Assembly: GCF_900108405.1 (NCBI RefSeq)
Contig: NZ_FNXG01000001.1
Coordinates: 806,001-870,000, forward strand
DNA length: 64,000 bases
Direction of reading: 5' to 3'
From: Paracoccus alkenifer
GTDB lineage: Bacteria > Pseudomonadota > Alphaproteobacteria > Rhodobacterales > Rhodobacteraceae
Part shown: in pieces, positions 16,974 to 27,213 of the stretch
How the letters are laid out: the number at the start of each line of letters is the position of its first letter
How positions within the stretch are numbered: the stretch's first letter is position 1
Notes under the pieces: model-generated
What the model was told of the DNA's origin: nothing
Database searches by the model: none
What the model saw: only the letters and a program-made list of their open reading frames with translations
Position numbers and translations under genes: made by a program

Positions 16974-17822
16974 CTAGAGCCACTTGCCCTGAATGACCTG
17001 CCGATAAACCTGCGTCAGCCAGCTGTCGCCCTTGGCCGTCGCCTCAAGCCCGCGGCCGCGCAGCTGCGCATAGGCGTCCTGATAGAACGGCGAGGACCGG
17101 AAGTTGTGGCCCAGAATCGCGCCCGCGGTCTGCGCCTCGTCGGTCAGCCCCAGCGCCAGATAGGCCTCGGTCAGCCGCATCAGCGCCTCGGGGGTGTGGG
17201 TGGTGGTCTGGAATTCCTCGACCACCACGCGAAAGCGGTTGATCGCGGCGGTGTAATGGCCGCGCTTGAGGTAATAGCGCCCGATCTCCATTTCCTTGGC
17301 CGCCAGATGGTCAAAGGCCAGGTCGAATTTCAGCACCGACGAGCGGGCGTATTCGGTGTCGGGATAGCGTTCGATCACGTCGCGCAGGCCCTGCAACGCC
17401 TGGAATGTCAGGCCCTGATCGCGGCCGATGTCGTCGATCTGGTCGTAATAGGACAGCGCCAGCAGATATTGCGCATAGGCCGCGTCCTCGTCGCCCGGAT
17501 AATTGTCCAGGAAACGCTGGGCGGCGCCGCGCGCCTCTTCGTATTGGCGGGCGCGGTGATAGGAATAGGCCTGCATGATCAGCGCGCGCTTGGCCCATTC
17601 CGAATAGGGATAGAGCCGCTCGACCTCGCTGAAATAATGGACGGCATCCTTGGGCTTGCGCTCGTTTTCCAGCGCGTATTCGCCGCGCTTGTAGATCTCT
17701 TCGGCGGTGAAATTGTCCAGCGCCTCGCCCTTGCTGGCCGGGGTGCCCCCCCCGCCGCAGGCCGCAAGCGAAAGGGACACCGCGACTGCCATGAGCACGA
17801 GGCGCGTCTTGCTGAATGCCAT
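16974..17822 (-). CDS. bamD: Outer membrane assembly lipoprotein BamD
   Basis: Essential partner of BamA in inserting beta-barrel proteins into the outer membrane. The 282-aa precursor has a lipoprotein signal ending in the lipobox LSLAAC, then TPR-like helices (EEIYKRGEYALENERKPKDA, YPYSEWAKRALIMQAYSYHR, YPGDEDAAYAQYLLALSYYD, RYPDTEYARSSVLKFDLAFD). Start 17822 is chosen because it places the lipobox at a normal distance; the frame is open 49 codons further upstream without a credible signal. Lies between lpxC and recN on the same strand, so envelope genes follow ftsZ. Confidence 0.95.
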   Translation of the reverse strand: MAFSKTRLVLMAVAVSLSLAACGGGGTPASKGEALDNFTAEEIYKRGEYALENERKPKDAVHYFSEVERLYPYSEWAKRALIMQAYSYHRARQYEEARGAAQRFLDNYPGDEDAAYAQYLLALSYYDQIDDIGRDQGLTFQALQGLRDVIERYPDTEYARSSVLKFDLAFDHLAAKEMEIGRYYLKRGHYTAAINRFRVVVEEFQTTTHTPEALMRLTEAYLALGLTDEAQTAGAILGHNFRSSPFYQDAYAQLRGRGLEATAKGDSWLTQVYRQVIQGKWL

Positions 17823-17975
17823 GTTCGTTCTGTCCGTCCCGTCGAGATGCGGCCCTGTCGCCCGCGCAAAGCTGGCGACAGGCCCTCGTATCACACAACA
17901 TGGAGGCGCGCAAAAGGGCAAGTCGCAGTGAAAGTCCCGCGTCGGACGGTGCCGGCGCGGGACGGTCAAGGCGGG

Positions 17976-18956
17976 CTAAGCCACGGCGCAGGCGCGCGAT
18001 TCGGTCTTGGCGGGGGCGGGTTCATGACCCTGCACCCCGGCGCCCAGCATCCGGCCCTGCGCCTCGGGCGACAGCACGGTCCATTCCCAGGCGCCCCGGG
18101 TCGCAAACAGCTTGCGCAGCAGGCGGTTGGTCATCGCGTGGCCGGCGCGGTTGCCGGTATAGCGCGCCAGCAGCGGTGCGCCGGCCAGCGCCAGGTCGCC
18201 CACCGCATCCAGCATCTTGTGGCGCACGGGTTCATCGCGGTGGCGCAGCCCGCCGGGCGACAGCACCCGGTCGCCGTCCACCACCACGGCGTTGAAATAG
18301 GTGCCGCCCAGCGCCAGCCCGCTGGCCTGCATCGAATCGACATCGGCCTGCCGGCAGAAGGTGCGCGAATCCATCAGCTCGCGGACAAAGGCGCCGTTGG
18401 CCAGGTCCAGCCGCTTTTCCTGCCGGCCGATGGCTGCGTCGGTAAAGTCGATGGCGAATTCCATGCCGAAGCGTTCGGCCGGGTCCAGCCGCGCAAAGCC
18501 CTCGCCCTGGCGCACCTCGACCGGGCGCAGCACGCGGATCGCGCGCAGCGGCTCGGGCGATAACCGCAGCCCCGCTTGCAGGATCCCCTGCACAAAGGGC
18601 GCGGCCGAGCCGTCCAGAATCGGAACCTCGGGGCCGTCGATGTCGATCAGTGCGTTATGCACGCCGGTGCCGGCCAGCGCCGCCATCACATGTTCCACCG
18701 TGGACACGCTGGCCCCACCCTTGCCGCGCAGCAGGGTGCACAGCACCGACGGTTCGACATGATCCCACAGCGCCGGAATCCGCACGTCCCCAAGGTCGGT
18801 GCGGCGGAACACGATGCCATGCCCGGCCGGGGCCGGGTTGATGACCAGCCGCGCGGGTTTCCCCGAGTGGAGACCGACGCCCGTGAACCGGGCCGGGGTT
18901 GCAAGAGTGGCCTGCATAGTTCTGTCCATTCCTTCAACGGGATCAGTTGTCTGCAT
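17976..18956 (-). CDS. lpxC: UDP-3-O-acyl-N-acetylglucosamine deacetylase
   Basis: Zinc deacetylase that commits UDP-GlcNAc derivatives to lipid A synthesis. STVEHVMAALAGTGVHNALI carries the first zinc histidine, and EPVRHKMLDAVGDLALAG carries the second histidine and the aspartate. The first motif GVGLHSGKPA is near the N-terminus. The start at 18956 has TGAGGA about 8 nt upstream; an internal ATG at 18917 (MQATLATPARFTG) gives a more typical family N-terminus and may be the true start. Follows ftsZ by about 200 bp with an intrinsic terminator between them, so it needs its own promoter. Confidence 0.96.
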   Translation of the reverse strand: MQTTDPVEGMDRTMQATLATPARFTGVGLHSGKPARLVINPAPAGHGIVFRRTDLGDVRIPALWDHVEPSVLCTLLRGKGGASVSTVEHVMAALAGTGVHNALIDIDGPEVPILDGSAAPFVQGILQAGLRLSPEPLRAIRVLRPVEVRQGEGFARLDPAERFGMEFAIDFTDAAIGRQEKRLDLANGAFVRELMDSRTFCRQADVDSMQASGLALGGTYFNAVVVDGDRVLSPGGLRHRDEPVRHKMLDAVGDLALAGAPLLARYTGNRAGHAMTNRLLRKLFATRGAWEWTVLSPEAQGRMLGAGVQGHEPAPAKTESRACAVA

Positions 18957-19079
18957 CCCGATGATCCTCAGTTAGGAAGCTGCCGCCCAACCCTCAATTA
19001 ACGAATTATGACTCTTTGAAACATCCGCGGCCGGGGCCGTGCGGGAATGTAGGTTTTTACCTCTATCCCCTTCATCTGA

Positions 19080-19109
19080 AAGAGAAAGGGGCCGCAACAG
19101 CGGCCCCTT
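19080..19109 (-). terminator. Intrinsic terminator after ftsZ
   Basis: A 10-bp stem AAGGGGCCGC/GCGGCCCCTT with a 4-nt loop; on the minus strand it is followed by TTTCTCTTTC. It marks the end of the dcw transcript before lpxC. Confidence 0.88.
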
Positions 19110-19151
19110 GGGGTTGTGATCACGGTCACGGTCAAGTGACGGCCTGCGGCC

Positions 19152-20780
19152 TCAGTTTGCCTGTCGGCGCAGAAAGGCCGGGATCTCGACATTGTCCTGC
19201 GCCGCGTCGGGCGAGGCGAGATTGTCGAAATCGGTTTCGGCCTGCCGCGCGCGGGCCATGCGGTCGCTGACCCGTTCGGCGATGGTTTCCGGGCGCGGCG
19301 GCTCGGCCTCGGTCGAGGCACCGGCAACCCGGTTCAGCATCCGGCCCAGCCCCGACATGCGGCCCTGCGCGGACGGCGCTTCGGCAGCGGCCGGACGACG
19401 CGGGGCGGACAGGCCCTCGCGCGCGGGTTCACGGTTGATCGCACGGTCCAGACGCTCGCGCACGGCCTGGCCCGGCTCGCCGCGCGGGGCCTGCGGGCGG
19501 GTCGGGGCGGTGAACTCGCTGGCCGGATCGCTCAGCCGTTGGTCGATGCTGCGCGTGTCCAGCGCGGCGCGCGGGGGCTGGCGCTCGGCCATCGGCTCGG
19601 GCGCGCGCTCGGCTGCGGGGCGATAGGCCGGTTCGGGCAGGTCTTCGGCAACCGGGGCCGGGCGCGCGGCGGGGCTTTCCATGACCGGAGTGCGACGCGG
19701 CGGCACGTCGTGGTCCTCGGGCGCGGACGCAACGGCGGGGGCGCGACCCATGGTCGGGTTCTGGGTCAGGGGTTCCTTCATGCCGCGGCGCGGGGCCGGA
19801 GCTTCGGCCGCAGCCGCCGAATCGATACCGGTGGCCACAACCGAGACGCGCACCGCGCCCTGCATGTTGGGATCCAGCGTCGAGCCGACGATGATGTTGG
19901 CGTCGGGATCGACCTTTTCGCGGATCTTCTCGGCAGCCTCGTCCATCTCGAACAGGGTCAGGTCGTCGCCGCCGGTGATGTTGATCAGCACGCCCTTGGC
20001 GCCGTGCAGGCTGATTTCGTCCAGCAGCGGGTTGGCGATGGCCTTTTCGGCGGCCTCGACCGCGCGGTTTTCGCCGGTCGCCTCGCCGGCGCCCATCATC
20101 GCCTTGCCCATCTCGTCCATCACCGCGCGCACGTCGGCAAAGTCGAGGTTGATCAGGCCGGGGCGCACCATCAGGTCGGTCACGCCCTTGACGCCCTGAT
20201 ACAGAACGTCGTCGGCCATGGCGAAGGCTTCGGTGAAGGTGGTCTTTTCGTTGGCGATCCGGAACAGGTTCTGGTTCGGGATGATGATGAGGGTATCGAC
20301 GACCTTTTGCAGGGTCTCGACCCCTTCATCGGCCTGCCGCATCCGCTTCGATCCCTCGAACTGGAACGGCTTGGTCACCACGCCGACGGTCAGGATGCCC
20401 ATTTCACGGGCGGCCTGCGCGATGATCGGGGCCGCGCCGGTGCCGGTGCCGCCGCCCATTCCGGCGGTGATGAAGCACATATGCGCGCCCATCAGGTGAT
20501 CGACGATGTCCTCGATCGTTTCCTCGGCGGCCTGCGCGCCGATGGCGGGCTTGGCGCCGGCGCCCAGACCTTCGGTCACATTGGGGCCCAGCTGGACGCG
20601 GCTTTCGGCATGGCTTTGCGACAGCGCCTGAGCGTCGGTGTTGGCGACGACAAAGGTCACGCCGTCCAGCTGTTTTTCGATCATGTTGTTGACGGCGTTG
20701 CCCCCCGCGCCGCCGACGCCAAAGACGGTGATCCGCGGGCGCAGTTCTTCGTCGTCGTTCATCATCAGGTTGAGATTCAT
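19152..20780 (-). CDS. ftsZ: Cell division GTPase FtsZ
   Basis: Tubulin homologue that forms the cytokinetic ring. The GTPase domain (about 10-320) has [13 protein letters not shown] and the signature GGGTGTG at residues 109-115. At 542 aa it is longer than the E. coli protein because of a roughly 200-residue Pro/Arg/Ala/Glu-rich linker, normal for alphaproteobacteria. It ends in the conserved tail [14 protein letters not shown], the FtsA-binding peptide. The 200-bp gap to ftsA (20781-20980) probably holds its own promoter; an AT-rich stretch with ATATCCACAAG lies there near 20892, but no clear -35/-10 pair was identified. A strong terminator follows. Confidence 0.98.
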   Translation of the reverse strand: MNLNLMMNDDEELRPRITVFGVGGAGGNAVNNMIEKQLDGVTFVVANTDAQALSQSHAESRVQLGPNVTEGLGAGAKPAIGAQAAEETIEDIVDHLMGAHMCFITAGMGGGTGTGAAPIIAQAAREMGILTVGVVTKPFQFEGSKRMRQADEGVETLQKVVDTLIIIPNQNLFRIANEKTTFTEAFAMADDVLYQGVKGVTDLMVRPGLINLDFADVRAVMDEMGKAMMGAGEATGENRAVEAAEKAIANPLLDEISLHGAKGVLINITGGDDLTLFEMDEAAEKIREKVDPDANIIVGSTLDPNMQGAVRVSVVATGIDSAAAAEAPAPRRGMKEPLTQNPTMGRAPAVASAPEDHDVPPRRTPVMESPAARPAPVAEDLPEPAYRPAAERAPEPMAERQPPRAALDTRSIDQRLSDPASEFTAPTRPQAPRGEPGQAVRERLDRAINREPAREGLSAPRRPAAAEAPSAQGRMSGLGRMLNRVAGASTEAEPPRPETIAERVSDRMARARQAETDFDNLASPDAAQDNVEIPAFLRRQAN

Positions 20781-20980
20781 CGCCGCCTGCCCTTTTCGTG
20801 TTTCCTGCCGGGTCGTGGGCGCCCGGTCGATTCCCCTGTGCTGCCTGCGCAGGGTAACAGATTCCGCCCGGTCGTCACTTCCGAATCAGCACATATCCAC
20901 AAGATATGGGCCATCAAATGCGCCTTCTGGCGGTATATCGCCTATCGCGCAAGCTGTGGTGGGCGCCTGCGCAATCATGT

Positions 20981-22318
20981 TCACCAGTTGTTGCGGAACC
21001 ACCGATACGCCCGGCGCAGGCCCACAACCCCCGCCCGTTCGACCGGCATCTCGAAATCCCACCATTCGTCCTGCGGGTTGGCTGCATGCAGCGCCAGCCC
21101 GACCGTCGCCGCGTGGCACGGCGCGGTATGCTGCTGGGCCAGCCCGTGGATGCGCAGCGGTCGCCCGATGCGCACATTCTGCCCCAGGATCCGCATGGCC
21201 AGCCCGTCCAGCCCCGGAATCTGGCTGGCGCCACCCGTCAGCACCACCTGCCGCGACGGCATCTGGTCGAAACCCGCCACCTCCAGCACCTCGCGCACCC
21301 CGTCGAGGATTTCCTCGACCCGCGGGCGCATGATGCCGATCAGGTCGGCGCGGCTGACGGTGCGGCGCTCGCCGTCCCAGTGCTCGTCGCGCTCGGGCGT
21401 CACGTCGATCATCTCGCGGTCGTCGCGATTGGTGGCCTCAAGCCCGCCGTGGCGGGTCTTGAGCCACTCGGCCGTCGCCAGGGGCACCCGCAGACCGGCG
21501 CTGATGTCGCGGGTCACCAGATCGCCGCCCATCCGCACTGCATCCGCAAACAGCATGTGCTTTTTCAAGAACAGCGACACCCCGGTGACCCCGCCGCCCA
21601 TGTCCACGCAGGCCGCGCCCAGTTCCTGTTCGTCCTCGACCAGTGCCGCCCGTCCCGCCGCATAGGCGGCCGAGCCGACCCCGGCCAGTTCCAGATCGCA
21701 GCGCTGCACGCATTGCACCAGATTCGAGGCCGCAAAGCCGTCGATGGTCAGCACATGCATGTCGACCGCCAGCCGGTCGCCCACGATGTCGCGCGGGTCG
21801 GACAGGCCGGACCGCGCATCGACGGCGAAATTCACCGGCTGCGCATGCAGCACGTCGCGATTGCGGCCGAAATCGGGCACCTCGCAAGCGGCCAGCGCCG
21901 CGGCCACGTCCTCTTCGGTGACCTTGCCGGACCGCAGCGCGATTTCCCCCGCCAGCCCGTAGGACGCAGGGCGCGCGCCGGAAATCGTGGCGATGACGTG
22001 ATCGACGCGGACACCCGCCTGTTTCTGCGCACCCTGCACCGCGTGGCGCACGCAGTGCTCTGTCTCGGCCATGGTCTCGATCTCGCCATAGCGGACGCCG
22101 CGCGACTGGGTGGTGAACTGGCCGATCACCCGGAACGAGGACTGCCCGGCCATCGGCCCCACCCCGTCGGATTCGCGGAACTGGCCGGGACCGTCGAATT
22201 GCAGCACGATGCAGGTGACTTTCGAGGTGCCGATATCCAGCACCGCCAGCACACCGCGGGCCATCGCGGCGCGGCGCGCCTGCCGCATCGCCCGTTGAGC
22301 TTCGTAAAGATCGCGCAT
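20981..22318 (-). CDS. ftsA: Cell division protein FtsA
   Basis: Actin-like ATPase that tethers FtsZ to the membrane and signals to the septal synthase. The 445-aa sequence opens with a basic stretch before the phosphate-1 motif VLAVLDIGTSKVTCIV, contains the FtsA-specific subdomain, the EQELGAACVDMGGGVTGVSL phosphate-2 region and RQVVLTGGASQIPGL. It ends with a basic/aromatic tail (RRAYRWFRNNW) suited to membrane targeting. Start 22318 follows a GGGGGG tract; the frame is open 16 codons further but without conserved residues. Lies 25 bp after ftsQ. Confidence 0.97.
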   Translation of the reverse strand: MRDLYEAQRAMRQARRAAMARGVLAVLDIGTSKVTCIVLQFDGPGQFRESDGVGPMAGQSSFRVIGQFTTQSRGVRYGEIETMAETEHCVRHAVQGAQKQAGVRVDHVIATISGARPASYGLAGEIALRSGKVTEEDVAAALAACEVPDFGRNRDVLHAQPVNFAVDARSGLSDPRDIVGDRLAVDMHVLTIDGFAASNLVQCVQRCDLELAGVGSAAYAAGRAALVEDEQELGAACVDMGGGVTGVSLFLKKHMLFADAVRMGGDLVTRDISAGLRVPLATAEWLKTRHGGLEATNRDDREMIDVTPERDEHWDGERRTVSRADLIGIMRPRVEEILDGVREVLEVAGFDQMPSRQVVLTGGASQIPGLDGLAMRILGQNVRIGRPLRIHGLAQQHTAPCHAATVGLALHAANPQDEWWDFEMPVERAGVVGLRRAYRWFRNNW

Positions 22319-22343
22319 CCCTTGCCCCCCGTTTCCTGTCGCC

Positions 22344-23372
22344 CTAGCCGCCCCGGCGGGCCGCATTGCCGGCCGCGGCGGTCTTGGCGCCGCCCTCTTC
22401 CGGCTCGATCAGATTTCCGTCCGCGTCGATTTCCGGCAGCCCGGCCGCGCGGCGCAGGGTGTTCTGCGCGGCCAGCCCCATGCGCAGCACCGGCCGCGAG
22501 GGGTCGCGCAGGTCGATCACGGTCACGTCGCGCGCCAGCAGCGCGTCCTCGCGGTCCATCGCCAGCGCCCGGCGCAGCGCCGGCAGCGGGCGTTCGGTCG
22601 GCAGCATGATGCGCTGGCCGCGGTCCAGCACCACGTCCCAGCGCCGCTCACCCACCCGTTCCAGCCCGCGCAGCCGCGGCAGGATCGGGCCGGCGGCGTC
22701 GATCAGGGCCAGCGCCTCGCCCGTATGGCGGGCCGCGCCCTCGCCCGCGATCAGCGGCAGGTCGCGGCGCACCTCGCGCGAGGTGACCGAGGCGACCCGG
22801 TGCCCCTGCGCATCCAGCAGGTCCAGCCCGCGGGCATGGCGCCACAAGATCGCGGGCTCACGCTCGACCACCACGGCGGACAGGATCCCGCCGGGACGGA
22901 TGCGGAATTCGACCTTTTCGATGGCGTCCAGCCGCTCGACCGCCTGGCGCAGGTCGCGCAGCTCGATGTCGAAACTCGACGCCGGCAAGTTCACCGGCAG
23001 CATGGCGCGCAGCGCGCGGTCCACGGCGGGCGAGGCGCCCTCGATCTCCATCTTGCGCACCATGAAAGCCTCGCGCGACTGGATGTTCTCGACCAGCGCC
23101 GCGACGCCGCCGGTCAGGTTGGCGCGGCGGGTTTCATCCGACAGCCACAGCCCGGTGACGGCCGCAACCAGCAGCAGCGGCAGGCCGATGCGCAAGAGCC
23201 GCCGATAGAACGGGGTCAGCCACAGCCGGTTCAGCCGATAGGCCAGCCGCGACGGCCCCGGCTCGCGCCGCGCGGTGCGGGCGGCGGGCGGCGGGCGGGC
23301 ACCGGGGCGGCGCGCGGGTGCAGGCGGGGCCGCGGCGCTGAAGGCGGCGGTCAGATGCTTCAATCCCGACAC
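22344..23372 (-). CDS. ftsQ: Cell division protein FtsQ
   Basis: Bitopic divisome scaffold linking FtsL/FtsB-type proteins. The 342-aa protein has a long basic, proline-rich cytoplasmic tail, one transmembrane helix ([16 protein letters not shown]), then a POTRA domain ([20 protein letters not shown]) and a beta domain ([20 protein letters not shown]). GTG 23372 is chosen because GAGGA sits about 8 nt upstream; it overlaps ddl by 13 bp. An earlier GTG at 23399 is possible. The C-terminus is a low-complexity [18 protein letters not shown] tail. Confidence 0.93.
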   Translation of the reverse strand: MSGLKHLTAAFSAAAPPAPARRPGARPPPAARTARREPGPSRLAYRLNRLWLTPFYRRLLRIGLPLLLVAAVTGLWLSDETRRANLTGGVAALVENIQSREAFMVRKMEIEGASPAVDRALRAMLPVNLPASSFDIELRDLRQAVERLDAIEKVEFRIRPGGILSAVVVEREPAILWRHARGLDLLDAQGHRVASVTSREVRRDLPLIAGEGAARHTGEALALIDAAGPILPRLRGLERVGERRWDVVLDRGQRIMLPTERPLPALRRALAMDREDALLARDVTVIDLRDPSRPVLRMGLAAQNTLRRAAGLPEIDADGNLIEPEEGGAKTAAAGNAARRGG

Positions 23373-24328
23373 AGCGCGTCCTCGACCATCCAGCGGCACA
23401 GTTCGGGAAAGGTGATGCCCAGCTGCCGGGCCTGTTCGGGCGACAGCGAGGTCGGGGTCATCCCCGGCTGGGTGTTGGTTTCCAGCAGCACCAGCCCGTC
23501 CAGCCCCCGCGATTCGTCCCAGCGAAAATCGGTGCGCGACAGCCCGGCGCAGCCCAGCGCCCGATGCGCGCGCACGGCGTAGTCAAGGCAGGCGGCCGTG
23601 ATCTCGGCCGGGATCTCGGCCGGGATGATGTGGCGCGAGCCGCCGACGGTGTATTTCGCGGCGTAATCATACCAGTCTTCGGTGACGATCTCGGTCACCC
23701 CCAGCGCCCGGTCGCCCATGACCGAGGTGGTCAGCTCGCGCCCCGGCGCATAGGTTTCCACCATCACCTGCGCGGGCATGTCGTCCGAAAGCGCAGGCGG
23801 CGCGTCGCCCGGATGCACGATATAGACCCCGACGGACGAGCCTTCGTCGTTGGGCTTGACCACATAGGGCGGCGGCAGCACATGGCGCGCGCGCACCTCG
23901 GCCGCGTCGGCGATCACGCTGTCGACCACCGGCAGCCCGGCTTCGCGATAGACCTGCTTGGTGCGGGTCTTGTCCATGGCCAGCGCCGAGGACAGCACCC
24001 CCGAATGCGTATAGCGATAGCCCAGCCATTCCAGCAGGCCCTGGACGCGGCCGTCCTCGCCCATGCGGCCGTGCAGGGCGTTGAACACGACATCGGGGCG
24101 CGCCTCGGCCAGGCGCGCCGGCAGCGTTGCCGATTCGTCCGGGCCAAGAGCAATCTCGACCACCTGAAACCCTGCCACCCGCAGCGCATCCGCGCATTCG
24201 CGCCCCGACGACAGCGACACCTCGCGTTCTGCCGAGGGGCCGCCCATCAGGACCGCTACGGTGTGGGCTGTCCTGCTCGACCTGCCCGCCACATCTGCCT
24301 TTCGCCCGGTTGGCCGGGCTGTGTTCAT
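23360..24328 (-). CDS. ddl: D-alanine--D-alanine ligase
   Basis: ATP-grasp ligase making the D-Ala-D-Ala dipeptide that MurF adds to the wall precursor. The 322-aa protein has [20 protein letters not shown] at the N-terminus, [19 protein letters not shown], the ATP-binding [17 protein letters not shown], and the metal-binding [22 protein letters not shown] 24328 is taken as start although its Shine-Dalgarno is poor; GTG 24358, 10 codons upstream, is an alternative. Lies between murB and ftsQ, overlapping the latter. Confidence 0.96.
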   Translation of the reverse strand: MNTARPTGRKADVAGRSSRTAHTVAVLMGGPSAEREVSLSSGRECADALRVAGFQVVEIALGPDESATLPARLAEARPDVVFNALHGRMGEDGRVQGLLEWLGYRYTHSGVLSSALAMDKTRTKQVYREAGLPVVDSVIADAAEVRARHVLPPPYVVKPNDEGSSVGVYIVHPGDAPPALSDDMPAQVMVETYAPGRELTTSVMGDRALGVTEIVTEDWYDYAAKYTVGGSRHIIPAEIPAEITAACLDYAVRAHRALGCAGLSRTDFRWDESRGLDGLVLLETNTQPGMTPTSLSPEQARQLGITFPELCRWMVEDALCRD

Positions 24329-24456
24329 GGGCGCACGTTCACGCCCCGGTTGCGGCACCTTTGCGGCACCTTGCCGGGAATCATACGGGCAAAGCGGCGG
24401 GGCGTGAAGGGGGTTTCTGCGATGTCGCGCGCAACTTTGCGGCGAACGTCGGCCGG

Positions 24457-25386
24457 CTACGGGTCAGGCAGCGGGTCGCCGATGCGCACGACCTCCCACA
24501 ACAGCTCATGGCCCGAGGTTTCGCGCACCCGGGCGCGCACCAGTTCGCCCAGCGATTCAAGGTCGGCGGCGGTGGCGGTGCCGGTGTTGATCAGGAAATT
24601 GGGGTGTTTTTCGCTCATCTGCGCGCCGCCAAGCCGGTGGCCGCGCAGCCCGGCATCCTCGATCAGCTTCCACGCCTTCAGCTCGTGGCTGTCATCCTCG
24701 CGCCCGGTCGAGCTGAAGCCGGCGGGGTTGCGAAAGGTCGAGCCGGCGCTGCGCTCGCGGGTGGGCTGGGTGGCGTCGCGGCGTGCAAGCTGGTCCTCCA
24801 TCCGGGCGGCAAGCGCCTGGGGGTCGCCGGGATCGGCGCGGAAGATGGCGCGGGTCAGCACCCAGCCCGGTGGCAGGGTCGAGGAACGATAGCCCAGTTG
24901 CAGATCGGCCGCGGGCAGGGTCACGGCGCGGCCGTCGCGGGTGATCGCCTGAACCTCGACCAGATGATCGGCGACATAGGTGCCATAGCAGCCGGCGTTC
25001 ATGCGCACGGCGCCGCCGATGCTGCCGGGGATGGTGCGCAGAAAGGTCAGGTCCAGCCCCGACTCGGCCGCGCGGCGCGCGACATGGGCGTCCAGCGCCG
25101 CGGCCCCGGCGATCACCCGGTCGCCGTCGCATTCGATGCTGTTGAAGCCCCGGCCCAGCCGGATCACCACCCCGCGGATGCCGCCGTCCCGCACGATCAG
25201 GTTCGAGCCGACACCCATCGGGAACACCGGGACGCCGGGGGCGAGTTCGCGCAGAAACAGCGCCAGGTCGTCGGGATCGGCGGGTTGATACAGCCAGTCC
25301 GCCGGGCCGCCCACCCGCAGCCAGGTCAGATCGGCAAGCGAGCGGGTTTGCGTCAGCGTGCCGCGCAGGTCGGGAATTGTGTTCAT
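24457..25386 (-). CDS. murB: UDP-N-acetylenolpyruvoylglucosamine reductase
   Basis: FAD/NADPH enzyme that reduces UDP-GlcNAc-enolpyruvate to UDP-MurNAc. The 309-aa sequence has the FAD-binding [19 protein letters not shown], the [18 protein letters not shown] segment, and the catalytic serine in [10 protein letters not shown] near the proton-donor region; a glutamate sits in the C-terminal part as in type II MurB enzymes. The C-terminal [20 protein letters not shown] is conserved. The start ATG at 25386 begins the expected [11 protein letters not shown]; longer frames upstream run through repeat sequence and are not credible. Lies 122 bp after the small membrane gene, a gap with a composite repeat. 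Confidence 0.96.
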   Translation of the reverse strand: MNTIPDLRGTLTQTRSLADLTWLRVGGPADWLYQPADPDDLALFLRELAPGVPVFPMGVGSNLIVRDGGIRGVVIRLGRGFNSIECDGDRVIAGAAALDAHVARRAAESGLDLTFLRTIPGSIGGAVRMNAGCYGTYVADHLVEVQAITRDGRAVTLPAADLQLGYRSSTLPPGWVLTRAIFRADPGDPQALAARMEDQLARRDATQPTRERSAGSTFRNPAGFSSTGREDDSHELKAWKLIEDAGLRGHRLGGAQMSEKHPNFLINTGTATAADLESLGELVRARVRETSGHELLWEVVRIGDPLPDP

Positions 25387-25437
25387 GGCTGTCTTTTGCA
25401 CATATCTGCGGGGGCGGGCCAGATGGCGCGGCTGCGA

Positions 25438-25489
25438 CCGGGGGTTTTCCACCCCCGGACCCCCGGAGGATATTTCCAACCGCCCGAAG
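25438..25489 (+). repeat. Composite intergenic repeat, copy 2 (murB upstream)
   Basis: Hairpin CCGGGGGT (25438-25445)/ACCCCCGG (25451-25458), then CCCCCGGAGGATATTT ending at 25475, then CCGCCCGAAG (25480-25489). Same module order as copy 1. It fills most of the gap between murB and the small membrane gene inside the dcw cluster. Confidence 0.7.
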
Positions 25490-25508
25490 CCCTTGGCCCC
25501 GCAGGGCG

Positions 25509-25787
25509 TCAGCGGCGGCGGTTGGCCTCCCAAAAGCCGAAGACGGCGCCCAGGATCAGCGACACGATGCCCGGCACGATCACGAAAAAGATCATGCCGG
25601 CGCGGCGGACCTGCGAATCTCCGGTCAGGACGTCGCGGGTGATGATCCAGCTGGGGACGGCGATTATGGCAAGCAGCGCCAGCGCGCCCAACAGCCCGGC
25701 CAGCCCAAAGCGACGGCCGGCCAGCCATGCGGCAAGCCCCGGCAAGGTGACGGCGATTGCGGCGATCAGTGCAAATTCCTGCGGCAT
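25509..25787 (-). CDS. Small three-helix membrane protein in the dcw cluster, function unknown
   Basis: A 92-aa protein with three hydrophobic segments (about 5-25, 28-50 and 64-87) and a basic C-terminus (WEANRRR). It lies between murC and murB, starting 1 bp after the murC stop, so it is co-translated with the wall-precursor genes. Rhodobacteraceae often carry a short membrane gene at this place (DUF2484 type), but this sequence does not obviously match what I recall of that family. A role in envelope or division is suggested by position only. Confidence 0.7.
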   Translation of the reverse strand: MPQEFALIAAIAVTLPGLAAWLAGRRFGLAGLLGALALLAIIAVPSWIITRDVLTGDSQVRRAGMIFFVIVPGIVSLILGAVFGFWEANRRR

Positions 25788-25788
25788 T

Positions 25789-27213
25789 TCACGCAGCCCT
25801 TTCGGTCAGACGTTCCGGCAGGGCATTGGCCCAGGCCGAGATCGTGCCCGCACCAAGGCAGACCACCATGTCGCCCGGCCGCGCCTGTTCGCGCACCAGC
25901 CGTTCAAGATCGCCCTCGTCCATCACCGCGCGGGCGTGGCGGTGGCCATGCGCGATCAGCCCGGCCACCAGATCGTCGCGTTCGGCGCCGGGGATCGGGT
26001 CTTCGCCCGCGCCGTAGACCTCGGCGATGGCGACCACGTCGGCCTCGTTGAAGCAGGTGCAGAAATCGTCGAAAAGCGAGGCGAGCCGCGAATAGCGGTG
26101 CGGCTGGTGGACGGCGATCACCCGCCCCCTGGTCGCCTGCCGCGCGGCTTTCAGCACGGCGGCGATTTCCACCGGGTGGTGGCCGTAATCGTCGATAATG
26201 GTGATGCCGCCGACCTCGCCCACCTTGGTAAAGCGACGCCCGACCCCGGCGAATCCGGCCAGCGCCTCGCGGATCTGGGCCTGTTTCATCCCCAGATGCC
26301 GGGCCACCGCGACGGCAGCCAGCGCGTTCGAGACATTGTGGTCGCCCGGCATCGGCAGGGTGCAGCCCTCGATCACCGGAAACTCGCCGTCCTCGGCCCG
26401 TTCGCCCTGCAATGCCACGTCGAAATGCGCGATGCCGTTCTCATACCGCAGGTTGACCGCGCGCACATCCGCCTGCGCGTTGAAGCCAAAGGTGACGACG
26501 CGGCGGTCGGTCAGGCGGCCGACCAGCCCCTGCACCTCGGGGTGGTCGGTGCAGCAGACCGCCAGCCCGTAAAACGGGATGTTCGACACGAAATCGGTGA
26601 AGCCCTTGCGCAGCGCGTCGAAATTGCCCCAGTGCTCCATATGCTCGGGGTCGATGTTGGTCACGATGGCGATGTCGGCGGGCAGGCGGTTGAAGCTGCC
26701 GTCGGATTCGTCGGCCTCGACCACCATCCATTCGCCGGCGCCCGCGCGCGCGTTCGAGCCGTAAGCGTGGATCACGCCGCCGTTGATGACCGTCGGGTCC
26801 AGCCCACCCGCGTCCAGCAGCGTCGCCACCATGGTGGTGGTCGTGGTCTTGCCGTGGGTGCCGGCGATGGCGATGTTCGATTTCAGTCGCATCAGCTCGG
26901 CCAGCATCTCGGCCCGGCGCACGACGGGCAGGCCGCGGCGGCGCGCCTCTTCCAGCTCGGGATTGCCGGGGCGGATCGCGGTCGAGATCACCACCACCCC
27001 GGCCTCGCCCAGATTTTCGGGGCGCTGGCCCTCGAACACGGTGGCGCCCAGCCGCTCCAGCCGGTCGGTGATCTTGGAGCGTTTCGCGTCCGACCCCTGC
27101 ACGCTGTAGCCCAGCGTCAGCAGCACCTCGGCGATGCCGGACATCCCGATGCCGCCGATGCCGACGAAATGGATCGGGCCGAGTTCTCCGGGAAGTTTGG
27201 TGGCTGCGTTCAT
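25789..27213 (-). CDS. murC: UDP-N-acetylmuramate--L-alanine ligase
   Basis: Adds L-alanine to UDP-MurNAc, the first peptide step of wall synthesis. The 474-aa protein has the N-terminal [18 protein letters not shown] Rossmann motif, Walker [27 protein letters not shown], and the C-terminal [16 protein letters not shown] region. Its start overlaps the murG stop by 4 bp (ATGA), indicating coupling. Confidence 0.97.
   Translation of the reverse strand: MNAATKLPGELGPIHFVGIGGIGMSGIAEVLLTLGYSVQGSDAKRSKITDRLERLGATVFEGQRPENLGEAGVVVISTAIRPGNPELEEARRRGLPVVRRAEMLAELMRLKSNIAIAGTHGKTTTTTMVATLLDAGGLDPTVINGGVIHAYGSNARAGAGEWMVVEADESDGSFNRLPADIAIVTNIDPEHMEHWGNFDALRKGFTDFVSNIPFYGLAVCCTDHPEVQGLVGRLTDRRVVTFGFNAQADVRAVNLRYENGIAHFDVALQGERAEDGEFPVIEGCTLPMPGDHNVSNALAAVAVARHLGMKQAQIREALAGFAGVGRRFTKVGEVGGITIIDDYGHHPVEIAAVLKAARQATRGRVIAVHQPHRYSRLASLFDDFCTCFNEADVVAIAEVYGAGEDPIPGAERDDLVAGLIAHGHRHARAVMDEGDLERLVREQARPGDMVVCLGAGTISAWANALPERLTERAA

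Noticed and set aside
15888-18563. Very long open frames opposite recN/bamD/lpxC, and similar ones opposite murB-murC (24127-27444), murD-mraY (29965-32790) and murE-ftsI (33694-37215)
   Set aside because: All lie antisense to well-supported genes, have low-complexity Arg/Gly/His-rich sequence and arise from high-GC codon bias.
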